From the NCBI RefSeq assembly GCF_039533965.1, contig NZ_BAAAUN010000001.1, positions 1,710,950 through 1,774,949 of the forward strand: 64,000 nt of DNA. Reading direction: 5' to 3'. Below are positions 40,487 to 48,294 of the stretch, piece after piece. Position 1 is the stretch's first letter. Every line of letters begins with the position of its first letter. The stretch is from Microbacterium luteolum. Its GTDB lineage: Bacteria; Actinomycetota; Actinomycetes; Actinomycetales; Microbacteriaceae. The notes beneath the pieces were generated by a model. It saw only the letters and a program-made list of their open reading frames with translations, was not told where the DNA came from and did not search any database. Made by a program: the position numbers and the translations under genes.

Positions 40487-42366
40487 CCGCCATCGACGTT
40501 CCGACCGCGGTGCCGACACCCGCGGCGAAGATCTCGCTGATGCGCCGACTCGTTCGACGCCCCGTCTCGCTGATCTCGCTCGTGTTCCTGGCGGTCATCG
40601 CGATCATCGCGGTCACCGGACGCTGGATCGCGCCGTTCGATCCGAACCTCGCCTCGCTCCAGCTGGTGCTCGCTCCGCCGAGCGGGGAGCATCTGCTCGG
40701 TGCCGACAGCGCTGGTCGCGACGTGCTCTCGCGCCTGCTGGCCGCCACGCAGATCACCCTCGCCGCGGCTCTCGTCGCCGTCGTCACGGCGCTCGTGATC
40801 GGGGTCGTCTCGGGTCTGATCGCCGGCTACTACCGCGGCTGGTTCGACGCCGTCGCCTCCTGGGTCACGTCGCTCGTGATGGCCCTCCCCGGCATCGTCG
40901 TGCTGCTCGCGGCTCGTGCCGTCCTCGGACCGAGCGTGTGGCTGGCGATGTTCATCTTCGGCATCCTGCTCGCTCCCGCCTACTACCGCCTGGTCTACGC
41001 GGCGGTCACCGGTGTGCGCGGCGAGCTCTACGTCGACGCGGCGAAGGTGTCCGGCCTCTCCGACGTGCGCATCATCGGCCGCCACATCCTCTCGGTCGTG
41101 CGCGCGCCGATCATCATCCAGTCGGCGATCATCACGGGGATCGCGATCGCGATCCAGTCCGGGCTGGAGTTCCTCGGCCTCGGCGACATGAGCGTCCCGA
41201 CCTGGGGAGGGATGCTCAACGACGGGTTCGCCAACATCTACAAGCAGCCGCTCCTGATGCTGTGGCCCTCTCTGGCCATCGGCCTCACGGCCATCGCTCT
41301 GACCCTGCTCGCGAACGGCATGCGCGATGTGCTCGAGCGCACGGCCGTGGTGCGCCGCCGTCGCCGCCGCGCCGTGACGACCTCGACCGGATCGATCGCC
41401 GCCGTCACGACCTCGTTCAGCATGTCCGGCGGGGATGCCGACGCGCTCGAGGAGTCCGCTCCCCTGCCCGTCGTCGGGGAGACGATCGTCCATCCCGACG
41501 ACGCGAGCCGGAGCACGCCCGGTGCCGCACCGATCCTCACGGTCTCCGATCTGCGCGTCGCGTACGAGCAGCAGGAGGGCGAGGACATCGAGGTCGTGCA
41601 CGGCGTCTCGCTGCAGATCCGCAAGGGCGAGGTGCACGGCCTCATCGGCGAGTCCGGCTCCGGCAAGACGCAGACGGCTTTCGCCGTGCTCGGGCTGCTG
41701 CCGCGGGGCGGACGCGTCACCGGAGGCTCGATCGAGTACGAGAGCACCCAGCTGGCCGACGCTTCGGAGAGCGCCTATGCCGGCATCCGCGGGCGGCGCA
41801 TCGGGTACATCCCGCAGGAGCCGATGAGCAACCTCGATCCGTCCTTCACGATCGGGTATCAGCTCGTCGAACCGCTGCGCAAGAATCTCGGCCTGTCGAA
41901 GAAGGAGGCGACCGAGCGTTCGCTCGCGCTCCTCGACCGCGTCGGCATCCCGAACCCGAAGCGCACCTTCGACGCCTATCCGTTCGAGGTGTCCGGCGGG
42001 ATGGCGCAGCGCGTGCTCATCGCCGGCGCCGTGTCGACCGATCCCGACCTCATCATCGCCGACGAGCCGACGACGGCTCTCGACGTCACGGTCCAGGCCG
42101 AGGTGCTCGACCTGCTGCGTGATCTGCAGCGCGAGCGCCAGATGGCGATGCTGCTCGTGACGCACAACTTCGGCGTCGTCGCCGATCTCTGCGACCGGGT
42201 GACGGTGATGCAGCAGGGGCTCTTCGTCGAGCAGGGTCCGGTCCGGACCATCCTGCGCTCCCCCTCGCACGCCTACACGCAGTCGCTGCTGGACGCGATC
42301 CTCGACGATGGTCCAGCCCGCGCCCCGCTCGTCACCGCACGTCCCACGGAAGGAGACCGGTCGTGA
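40483..42366 (+). CDS. Fused ABC permease (DppC type) and ATP-binding protein (DppD type)
   Basis: A single 627-residue chain combining two normally separate subunits. Residues 1-290 form the second permease (SLISLVFLAVIAIIAVTGRW; LGADSAGRDVLSRLLAATQI; EAA loop YVDAAKVSGLSDVRIIGRHI). A basic patch and acidic linker (about 290-345) follow, then the ATPase: Walker [10 protein letters not shown] at about 386-394, signature VSGGMAQRVLIAGA at about 503, and Walker B LIIADEPTTALD. No stop or frameshift separates them. Such fusions are known in actinobacterial oligopeptide-type importers. The ATPase half pairs with the DppF-like protein next in the operon. Confidence 0.92.
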   Translation: MTAIDVPTAVPTPAAKISLMRRLVRRPVSLISLVFLAVIAIIAVTGRWIAPFDPNLASLQLVLAPPSGEHLLGADSAGRDVLSRLLAATQITLAAALVAVVTALVIGVVSGLIAGYYRGWFDAVASWVTSLVMALPGIVVLLAARAVLGPSVWLAMFIFGILLAPAYYRLVYAAVTGVRGELYVDAAKVSGLSDVRIIGRHILSVVRAPIIIQSAIITGIAIAIQSGLEFLGLGDMSVPTWGGMLNDGFANIYKQPLLMLWPSLAIGLTAIALTLLANGMRDVLERTAVVRRRRRRAVTTSTGSIAAVTTSFSMSGGDADALEESAPLPVVGETIVHPDDASRSTPGAAPILTVSDLRVAYEQQEGEDIEVVHGVSLQIRKGEVHGLIGESGSGKTQTAFAVLGLLPRGGRVTGGSIEYESTQLADASESAYAGIRGRRIGYIPQEPMSNLDPSFTIGYQLVEPLRKNLGLSKKEATERSLALLDRVGIPNPKRTFDAYPFEVSGGMAQRVLIAGAVSTDPDLIIADEPTTALDVTVQAEVLDLLRDLQRERQMAMLLVTHNFGVVADLCDRVTVMQQGLFVEQGPVRTILRSPSHAYTQSLLDAILDDGPARAPLVTARPTEGDRS

Positions 42367-43217
42367 ACGACATGCTGCTCCAGGTCGACGACCTTCACGT
42401 CGCCTACCCCGGCAAGGGGTTCCGCGCCGAGCCGTTCCACGCACTGAAGGGCGTCTCCCTCGACATCCGGCCCGGCGAGACCGTCGGTCTGGTCGGCGAA
42501 TCGGGTTCGGGCAAGACCACGCTCGGACGCGCCGTGCTGGGGCTCGCCCCGGTGACGGAGGGTTCGATCCGCTACGACGGCCGCGAGATCGGCCACCTGA
42601 ACCGTCGCGAGCGGCGCTCGCTGGCCAGCGAGATCCAGGTCGTGTTCCAGGACCCGTACTCCTCGCTGAATCCGTCCATGACGATCGCACAGATCCTCGC
42701 GGAGCCGCTCACCGCACGCGGCGTCGCGGCCAAGGCTGCGAACGCCCGCGTCACCGACCTGCTCGATCGCGTCGGGCTCCCGGCGGATGCTGCCCGCCGG
42801 CTCCCCCGCGAGTTCTCGGGCGGGCAGCGCCAGCGCGTGGCGATCGCCCGCGCGCTGGCGCTGGATCCGAAGCTGATCGTGTGCGACGAGCCGGTTTCGG
42901 CCCTGGACCTGTCGACCCAGGCGCGCGTCCTCGATCTCTTCATCGAGATCCAGGAGCGCACCGGCGTCGCCTACCTCTTCATCTCGCACGACCTCGCGGT
43001 GGTCCGTCACATCAGCCATCGCGTGGCGGTGATGTACCGGGGCGAGCTCGTCGAGACGGGCGACGGCGACCAGGTCACCGCGCGGCCCGCGCATCCGTAC
43101 ACGCAGCGGCTGTTCCTCGCCGCCCCCGTCCCCGACCCGGACGCCCAGCAGAAGCGTCGCGCCGACCGTCGCGCGCTCATCGACGCGCAGAACATCTCCG
43201 AAGGATCAGCCGTATGA
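42363..43217 (+). CDS. ABC transporter ATP-binding protein (DppF/OppF type)
   Basis: A 284-residue ATPase starting at GTG 42363, which overlaps the preceding stop (GTGA). Walker [10 protein letters not shown], signature [17 protein letters not shown] and Walker [13 protein letters not shown] are intact, with an oligopeptide-transporter C-terminal segment ([16 protein letters not shown]). Together with the fused ATPase it powers the importer. The next gene, GH3, overlaps by 4 bp. Confidence 0.94.
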   Translation: MNDMLLQVDDLHVAYPGKGFRAEPFHALKGVSLDIRPGETVGLVGESGSGKTTLGRAVLGLAPVTEGSIRYDGREIGHLNRRERRSLASEIQVVFQDPYSSLNPSMTIAQILAEPLTARGVAAKAANARVTDLLDRVGLPADAARRLPREFSGGQRQRVAIARALALDPKLIVCDEPVSALDLSTQARVLDLFIEIQERTGVAYLFISHDLAVVRHISHRVAVMYRGELVETGDGDQVTARPAHPYTQRLFLAAPVPDPDAQQKRRADRRALIDAQNISEGSAV

Positions 43218-45625
43218 ACGCCCGCCCGTCCGATTCCACCGCTCACCTGCGTCCGCTGCTGGAGCGGCTCTCCCTCGAGCAGAAGGCCGCGCTCGTGCAG
43301 GGCGCCGACTTCTGGACCACGGTGCCGCTGCCCGAGATCGGATTGCGCGCGCTCACGCTCTCCGACGGCCCCGCCGGGGTGCGCGGACCGCGATGGGACG
43401 AGCGCGATCCCTCGCTCAACCTCCCGTCCGGCTCGGCGCTGGCAGCCTCCTGGGACGTCGACCTCGCCCACCGGTACGGGGCGGCCGCGGCATCCGAGGC
43501 ACGGCGCAAGGGCGTCGACGTCGTGCTCGGCCCCACGATCAACCTGCACCGCTCGCCGCTCGGCGGACGGCACTTCGAGTGTCTCAGCGAGGACCCGGAG
43601 CTCACCGCGGAGCTGGGGGCCGCGTACGTGCGCGGCATGCAGGAGAACGGCGTCGCCGCCACCCCGAAGCACTACGTCGCGAACGACTCGGAGACGGATC
43701 GCTTCACGGTCGACATCGAGGTCGACGAGCGCGCACTGCGCGAGCTCTACCTCGCACCGTTCGAGCGTGCCGTCGAAGCCGGGGCGTGGTCGATCATGAG
43801 CGCCTACAACGCCGTCGACGGCGTCACGATGACGGAGAACGACCTGCTCGAGACGCCGCTCAACAGCGAGTGGGGCTTCGACGGCGTCGTCGTCAGCGAC
43901 TGGACCGCCGTGCGCTCTCTCGACGCCGTCGCCGCAGCGCAGGACCTCGCGATGCCCGGTCCCGCTCCCGCCTGGGCCGAGCTCGTGGACGCGGTCCGTG
44001 ACGGGCGCGTGCAGGAGAGCGACATCGATCGCAAGGTGCTGCGCATCCTGCTCCTCGCCGAGCGCGTCGGTGCGCTCGAAGGGACGGATGCCGTCGTCCC
44101 GGCACCCCTGGACGGCCCGGCCTTCGCGCGCGAGGCCGCGATCGAGGGCGCCGTGCTGCTGCAGAACGACGGGGTGCTCCCGCTCGGCGGCGTCGGGAGC
44201 ATCGCGATCATCGGTCACAACGCCAGGGAGGCCCGCACTCAGGGCGGCGGTTCGGCGACGGTACTGCCGGAAGAGGTGGTGTCGCCGCTCGATGCTCTCC
44301 GCGCGGCGTTCCCCGCCGCGGACACCCGCTACGAGATCGGCGCCGTCGTGCAGGACGGCGTCGCCGAGATCCCGCCGACGACGATCGTCAACCCGGTGAC
44401 CGGCGATCAGGGGCTGCGGGTGAGCTTCCTCGACGGGGACGGCACCGAGCTGTTCGCCGAGGACCGGCGCGCGACCGCGCTGGTGTGGTTCGGCGGCGAT
44501 GCGCCGATCGGCGCGAGCCGCACCGTGGTGCTGTCGACCCGGTACACGCCGACCGAGACGACGAGCATCGAGCTCGGCTTCGCGGGGGCGAATCCGGGGC
44601 GGATTTTCGTCGACGGCGAGCTCGTGCTCGACGACACCCCGGTCATCGAGGGAACCGACCTCGGTGCCGCCTTCCTCAACCCGCCGTCCGTGACAACGGC
44701 CGTACCGGTCGAGGCCGGGCGTGCGATCGACATCCGCGCCGAGTTCACCCGGGAGTCGCGGGGTGCGCTGGACGGCGCCCTGAGCGTGACCCTCGGCATC
44801 GCCCCGGAGCGCACCGACCCCGACGAGCTGATCGCTCGGGCCGTCGAGGCGGCACGCGGCGCCGAGGTCGCGATCGTCGTCGTCGGCACGAACTCGAAGG
44901 TCGAGTCCGAGGGATACGACCGCGTGGACCTCGACCTGCCGGGACGTCAGGACGACCTGGTGCGCGCGGTCGCCGCCACCGGCACGCCGACCATCGTGGT
45001 CGTGAACGCCGGATCCCCGGTCGTGCTGCCCTGGGCCGCCGACGTCGCGGCCATCGTGCAGGGCTACTTCGGCGGGCAGGAGTTCGGCCATGCGATCGCC
45101 GACGTCGTGACCGGAGCCGCCGAGCCCGGTGGCCGCCTGCCGACCACGTGGCCGGCGTCGCTCGCCGACGTGCCGGTCTCCGCCGTGACCCCGGCCGACG
45201 GCCGTCTCGTGTACGCCGAGGGTCTGCACATCGGATACCGCGCCTGGCTGCGGCAGAGCGCCGCCCCGGCCTTCCCGTTCGGCCACGGCCTGGGCTACAC
45301 CTCCTGGACCTGGGGCGCGGCACAGCGTCACGGGGATGCCGTCGAGGTGACCCTCGCGAACACGGGCGCGCGTCGCGGGAAGCAGGTCGTGCAGGTGTAC
45401 GCCGAGCGCGCCGACTCCGCCGTCGAACGCCCCGAGCGCTGGCTCGTCGGATTCGCCGCGGTCCGCGCCGAACCCGGTGAGACCGTCACCGCCGTGATCC
45501 CCGTCCCACCCCGGCGACTCGCGCATTGGGCGGGCGACTGGGTCGTCGAACCCGGGCAGTACACGCTGCGGATCGGGCCGTCCGTCGTCGAGCTGCCGCT
45601 GTCGGTGGACTGGGAGCAGGCATGA
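43214..45625 (+). CDS. Glycoside hydrolase family 3 (beta-glucosidase/xylosidase-type) with PA14 insert
   Basis: An 803-residue GH3 enzyme with no signal peptide. The (beta/alpha)8 domain shows LSDGPAGVRGPRW, KHYVANDSE at about 152-160 and the nucleophile D229 in GVVVSDWTA. The alpha/beta sandwich domain is split by a PA14-like insert (about 395-530, STRYTPTETTSIELGFAGAN). A fibronectin III-like domain ends the protein (GKQVVQVYAERADSAVERPE). The acid/base residue cannot be fixed by eye. It would trim beta-linked oligosaccharides delivered by the co-operonic importer; the exact sugar is unknown. Confidence 0.92.
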   Translation: MNARPSDSTAHLRPLLERLSLEQKAALVQGADFWTTVPLPEIGLRALTLSDGPAGVRGPRWDERDPSLNLPSGSALAASWDVDLAHRYGAAAASEARRKGVDVVLGPTINLHRSPLGGRHFECLSEDPELTAELGAAYVRGMQENGVAATPKHYVANDSETDRFTVDIEVDERALRELYLAPFERAVEAGAWSIMSAYNAVDGVTMTENDLLETPLNSEWGFDGVVVSDWTAVRSLDAVAAAQDLAMPGPAPAWAELVDAVRDGRVQESDIDRKVLRILLLAERVGALEGTDAVVPAPLDGPAFAREAAIEGAVLLQNDGVLPLGGVGSIAIIGHNAREARTQGGGSATVLPEEVVSPLDALRAAFPAADTRYEIGAVVQDGVAEIPPTTIVNPVTGDQGLRVSFLDGDGTELFAEDRRATALVWFGGDAPIGASRTVVLSTRYTPTETTSIELGFAGANPGRIFVDGELVLDDTPVIEGTDLGAAFLNPPSVTTAVPVEAGRAIDIRAEFTRESRGALDGALSVTLGIAPERTDPDELIARAVEAARGAEVAIVVVGTNSKVESEGYDRVDLDLPGRQDDLVRAVAATGTPTIVVVNAGSPVVLPWAADVAAIVQGYFGGQEFGHAIADVVTGAAEPGGRLPTTWPASLADVPVSAVTPADGRLVYAEGLHIGYRAWLRQSAAPAFPFGHGLGYTSWTWGAAQRHGDAVEVTLANTGARRGKQVVQVYAERADSAVERPERWLVGFAAVRAEPGETVTAVIPVPPRRLAHWAGDWVVEPGQYTLRIGPSVVELPLSVDWEQA

Positions 45626-46755
45626 CCGCGCTCGCGAGCCTCACGGGCCGTCTCCAGGGACGCGCCGACGACCGGCTCGCCGCCGTCGTGGCGCGCCTCG
45701 ACGAGGCGCTCGCCGCTGACCCCGATCTGTCGTTCCAGGTGGCCGCGTATCACCACGGCACCGCGGTGCTCGACGCGTGGGGCGGACCTCACCTCGGCGC
45801 GCAGTCGCTGACGGTCCCATACTCAGTCACCAAGAACGTGATCGGCGTGGCCGTCGGCCTCCTCGTGGAACGCGGCGACCTGGATCTCGATGAGCGCGTC
45901 GCGCACCACTGGCCCGAGTTCGCCGCGAAGGGCAAGGGAGCCGTCACCGTCCGCCAGCTCCTGTCGCATCAGGCGGGGCTCCCCCAGACCGTCCCCGGGC
46001 TGACCTGGGACGAACTGCTCGACCATCACGCCGCCGCCGAGAGGCTCGCCGCCAGCCGACCGTTCTGGTACCCCGGGAGCGCCTTCGGCTACCACGCGAT
46101 CACGATCGGCAACCTCGCCGACGAGCTGGTGTTCCGGGCGACGGGTCGCACGCTGCATGAGCTCTACGAGCACGACATCCGCGCCCCGCACGACATCGAC
46201 TTCTTCCTCGGGCTCCCCGCCGAGCACGAGGAGCGACTCGTGCCGCTGCTGCCGATGATCCCGCCCGCCACCGACACGACACCACCCGCGACGTCCGCCC
46301 TCGGACCGGTGGTCTTCGCCATGCCCGACGACGTCGACCTGGCGCACTCCCCGCGCAGCTGGCGGTACGGTCATCCCGGCGGATCGGGCACCGGCACGGC
46401 GCGGGGCATCGCGCGCCTGCTCGCGGTCGCCGTCACCGGTGTCGACGGGGCTCCGCCGCTGCTCTCGTCCGACACGGTCGAGCAGATCGGTCAGCAGCAG
46501 GTCCGCGGATACGACGAGGTGCTGCATCAGCACGATCGCGCCCACGCCGTGGTCTTCCAGAAGCCGTCACAGCAGCTGGCGTTCGGCGGGCCCCGCGCGT
46601 TCGGGCACGACGGCGCGATGGGCGCCCTCGCGTGCGTCGATCCGGACAGCGGCGTCGCCTTCGCCTGGACGATCGCGCGCGGCCCGTGGCCCGGTGGCGC
46701 CGATCCGCGGGCGGTCTCCGTCGCGCGCGAGCTCGGCATCCTCCTCTCCTCCTGA
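45622..46755 (+). CDS. Serine hydrolase of the beta-lactamase fold (EstB-type esterase)
   Basis: A 377-residue class C beta-lactamase/family VIII esterase-like protein without signal peptide. The nucleophile S68 and K71 lie in PYSVTK; the tyrosine motif is likely in GSAFGYHAITIGNL. Being inside a glycosidase operon and cytoplasmic, it is more plausibly a carbohydrate esterase (for example removing acetyl or acyl groups) than an antibiotic-resistance enzyme. It overlaps the GH3 stop by 4 bp. Confidence 0.85.
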   Translation: MTALASLTGRLQGRADDRLAAVVARLDEALAADPDLSFQVAAYHHGTAVLDAWGGPHLGAQSLTVPYSVTKNVIGVAVGLLVERGDLDLDERVAHHWPEFAAKGKGAVTVRQLLSHQAGLPQTVPGLTWDELLDHHAAAERLAASRPFWYPGSAFGYHAITIGNLADELVFRATGRTLHELYEHDIRAPHDIDFFLGLPAEHEERLVPLLPMIPPATDTTPPATSALGPVVFAMPDDVDLAHSPRSWRYGHPGGSGTGTARGIARLLAVAVTGVDGAPPLLSSDTVEQIGQQQVRGYDEVLHQHDRAHAVVFQKPSQQLAFGGPRAFGHDGAMGALACVDPDSGVAFAWTIARGPWPGGADPRAVSVARELGILLSS

Positions 46756-46779
46756 CCCCCGCAGACCGGAAAGCTCCCC

Positions 46780-48294
46780 ATGACCACCCTGTTCAACCCC
46801 CTCCTCAACGGCTTCCACCCCGACCCCTCGGTCGTGCGCGTCGGCGACGACTGGTTCCTCGCCACCTCGACCTTCGAGTACCTTCCCGGCATCCCGATCC
46901 ACCGCTCGAGCGACTTCGAGAACTGGGAGCTCATCGGGCACGTCGCCACGCGCGAGGGGCAGCTCGCCGTGGCGGACGTCCCGACCGCGGGCGGCGCGTG
47001 GGCGCCGACCCTCCGTCACCGGGACGGCGTGTTCCATCTCGTCATCACGGATGCGATGGGACGCGGGATGCTGCACTTCACCGCGACGGATGCCGCCGGC
47101 CCGTGGAGCGACGGGGACCTGATCCTGAGGCAGGACGGCACGGGATCGGTCGACGGCATCGACCCCGACATCGCCTGGGGTGAGGACGACACGGTCTACA
47201 TCACCTTCTCTGGACTGCTCCTCAGCGGGGAGGGCGTCGGTCAGCACCTCGGCATCCAGCAGGTGCGCGTCGATCTCGACCGCCACATCGCCCTCGAGGA
47301 GCCGCGCTCGCTCTGGTCGGGGACCGGCGGGCAGTTCCCCGAGGCGCCGCACCTGTACCCGGTCGACGGCCGCTGGTATCTCATGATCGCCGAGGGCGGC
47401 ACGGAGCGCGGTCACGGCATCTCGATCGCCCGCGGAGACTCCCCCGAGGGCCCGTTCGAGACCGCGCCGCAGAACCCGCTGGTGTCGGCGCGATCGACGA
47501 TCCGTCCCGTGCAGAACACCGGTCACGGCGACCTCGTGATCGGTCCGGACGGGACATGGCTGTGCGTGCTCCTCGGCGTGCGCCCTCGCAGCATGACCCG
47601 CGCGTTCTCCGCTCTGGGTCGCGAGACGTTCGTCACCGCCGTGCGATGGGAGGACGACGGCTGGCCCGCCATCGACCCCGTGCTGCTCCACGCGCGACCG
47701 GGCACCCGTGTCGACATCGACTTCTCCACGGTGCGCGAGCTCGACCGCGAGTGGATCGCCGTGCGGCAGACGCCCGGCTCGATCGCCGACCTCGATGCGC
47801 GTGCGGATGCACTGGTGCTGCACGGCGACGGGCGCACGCTGGACGACCCCCGCCCCGTGTTCCTCGGGCGACGGCAGGAGCACCTCACGAACGCGGTGAC
47901 CGTCGCGGTCGACGTGAGCGCCGGCGTCGGCGGTCTCGCCGTGCGCTACGACGAGCGCTTCCACGTGGAGATCGAGGCGGGCGGCGGCGCGGTGGTCGCC
48001 CGTGCCGTGGTCGCGGACCTCGTGCAGGAATGGACCGCGCCCGTCGCCTCCGACGTGCTCGAGCTCCACATCGAATCGCGCCCGCCGCACGCCGGCGGCG
48101 GCTTCCCGCGCACCTCCGACGTGTTCCACCTCGCGGTGACCGCCGACGGGGTCCGGCAGGAGCTGGCGCAGATCGACGGGCGCTTCCTCTCCTCCGAGAC
48201 GGCCGAGTCGTTCACCGGGAGGGTGATCGGCGCCTATGCGGTCACCGGAGACATCGTCGTGACACGCTGGACCGCGGAGGGAGACGACGAATGA
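46780..48294 (+). CDS. Glycoside hydrolase family 43 (beta-xylosidase/arabinofuranosidase-type)
   Basis: A 504-residue enzyme. The five-bladed propeller carries the three expected carboxylates: D15 (GFHPDPSVV), D128 (DGIDPDIAW) and E188 (GQFPEAPHLY). A C-terminal beta-sandwich (about 315-504) matches the xylosidase C-terminal domain (EWIAVRQTPGSIADLDARAD). No signal peptide, so cytoplasmic. It follows the esterase by 24 bp and overlaps the GH78 start by 4 bp. It acts on xylosides or arabinosides; which one is not resolved. Confidence 0.92.
   Translation: MTTLFNPLLNGFHPDPSVVRVGDDWFLATSTFEYLPGIPIHRSSDFENWELIGHVATREGQLAVADVPTAGGAWAPTLRHRDGVFHLVITDAMGRGMLHFTATDAAGPWSDGDLILRQDGTGSVDGIDPDIAWGEDDTVYITFSGLLLSGEGVGQHLGIQQVRVDLDRHIALEEPRSLWSGTGGQFPEAPHLYPVDGRWYLMIAEGGTERGHGISIARGDSPEGPFETAPQNPLVSARSTIRPVQNTGHGDLVIGPDGTWLCVLLGVRPRSMTRAFSALGRETFVTAVRWEDDGWPAIDPVLLHARPGTRVDIDFSTVRELDREWIAVRQTPGSIADLDARADALVLHGDGRTLDDPRPVFLGRRQEHLTNAVTVAVDVSAGVGGLAVRYDERFHVEIEAGGGAVVARAVVADLVQEWTAPVASDVLELHIESRPPHAGGGFPRTSDVFHLAVTADGVRQELAQIDGRFLSSETAESFTGRVIGAYAVTGDIVVTRWTAEGDDE

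Noticed and set aside
45622..46755. Antibiotic-resistance beta-lactamase
   Set aside because: It lacks a signal peptide and is translationally coupled within a glycan operon; the SxxK fold is shared with esterases.
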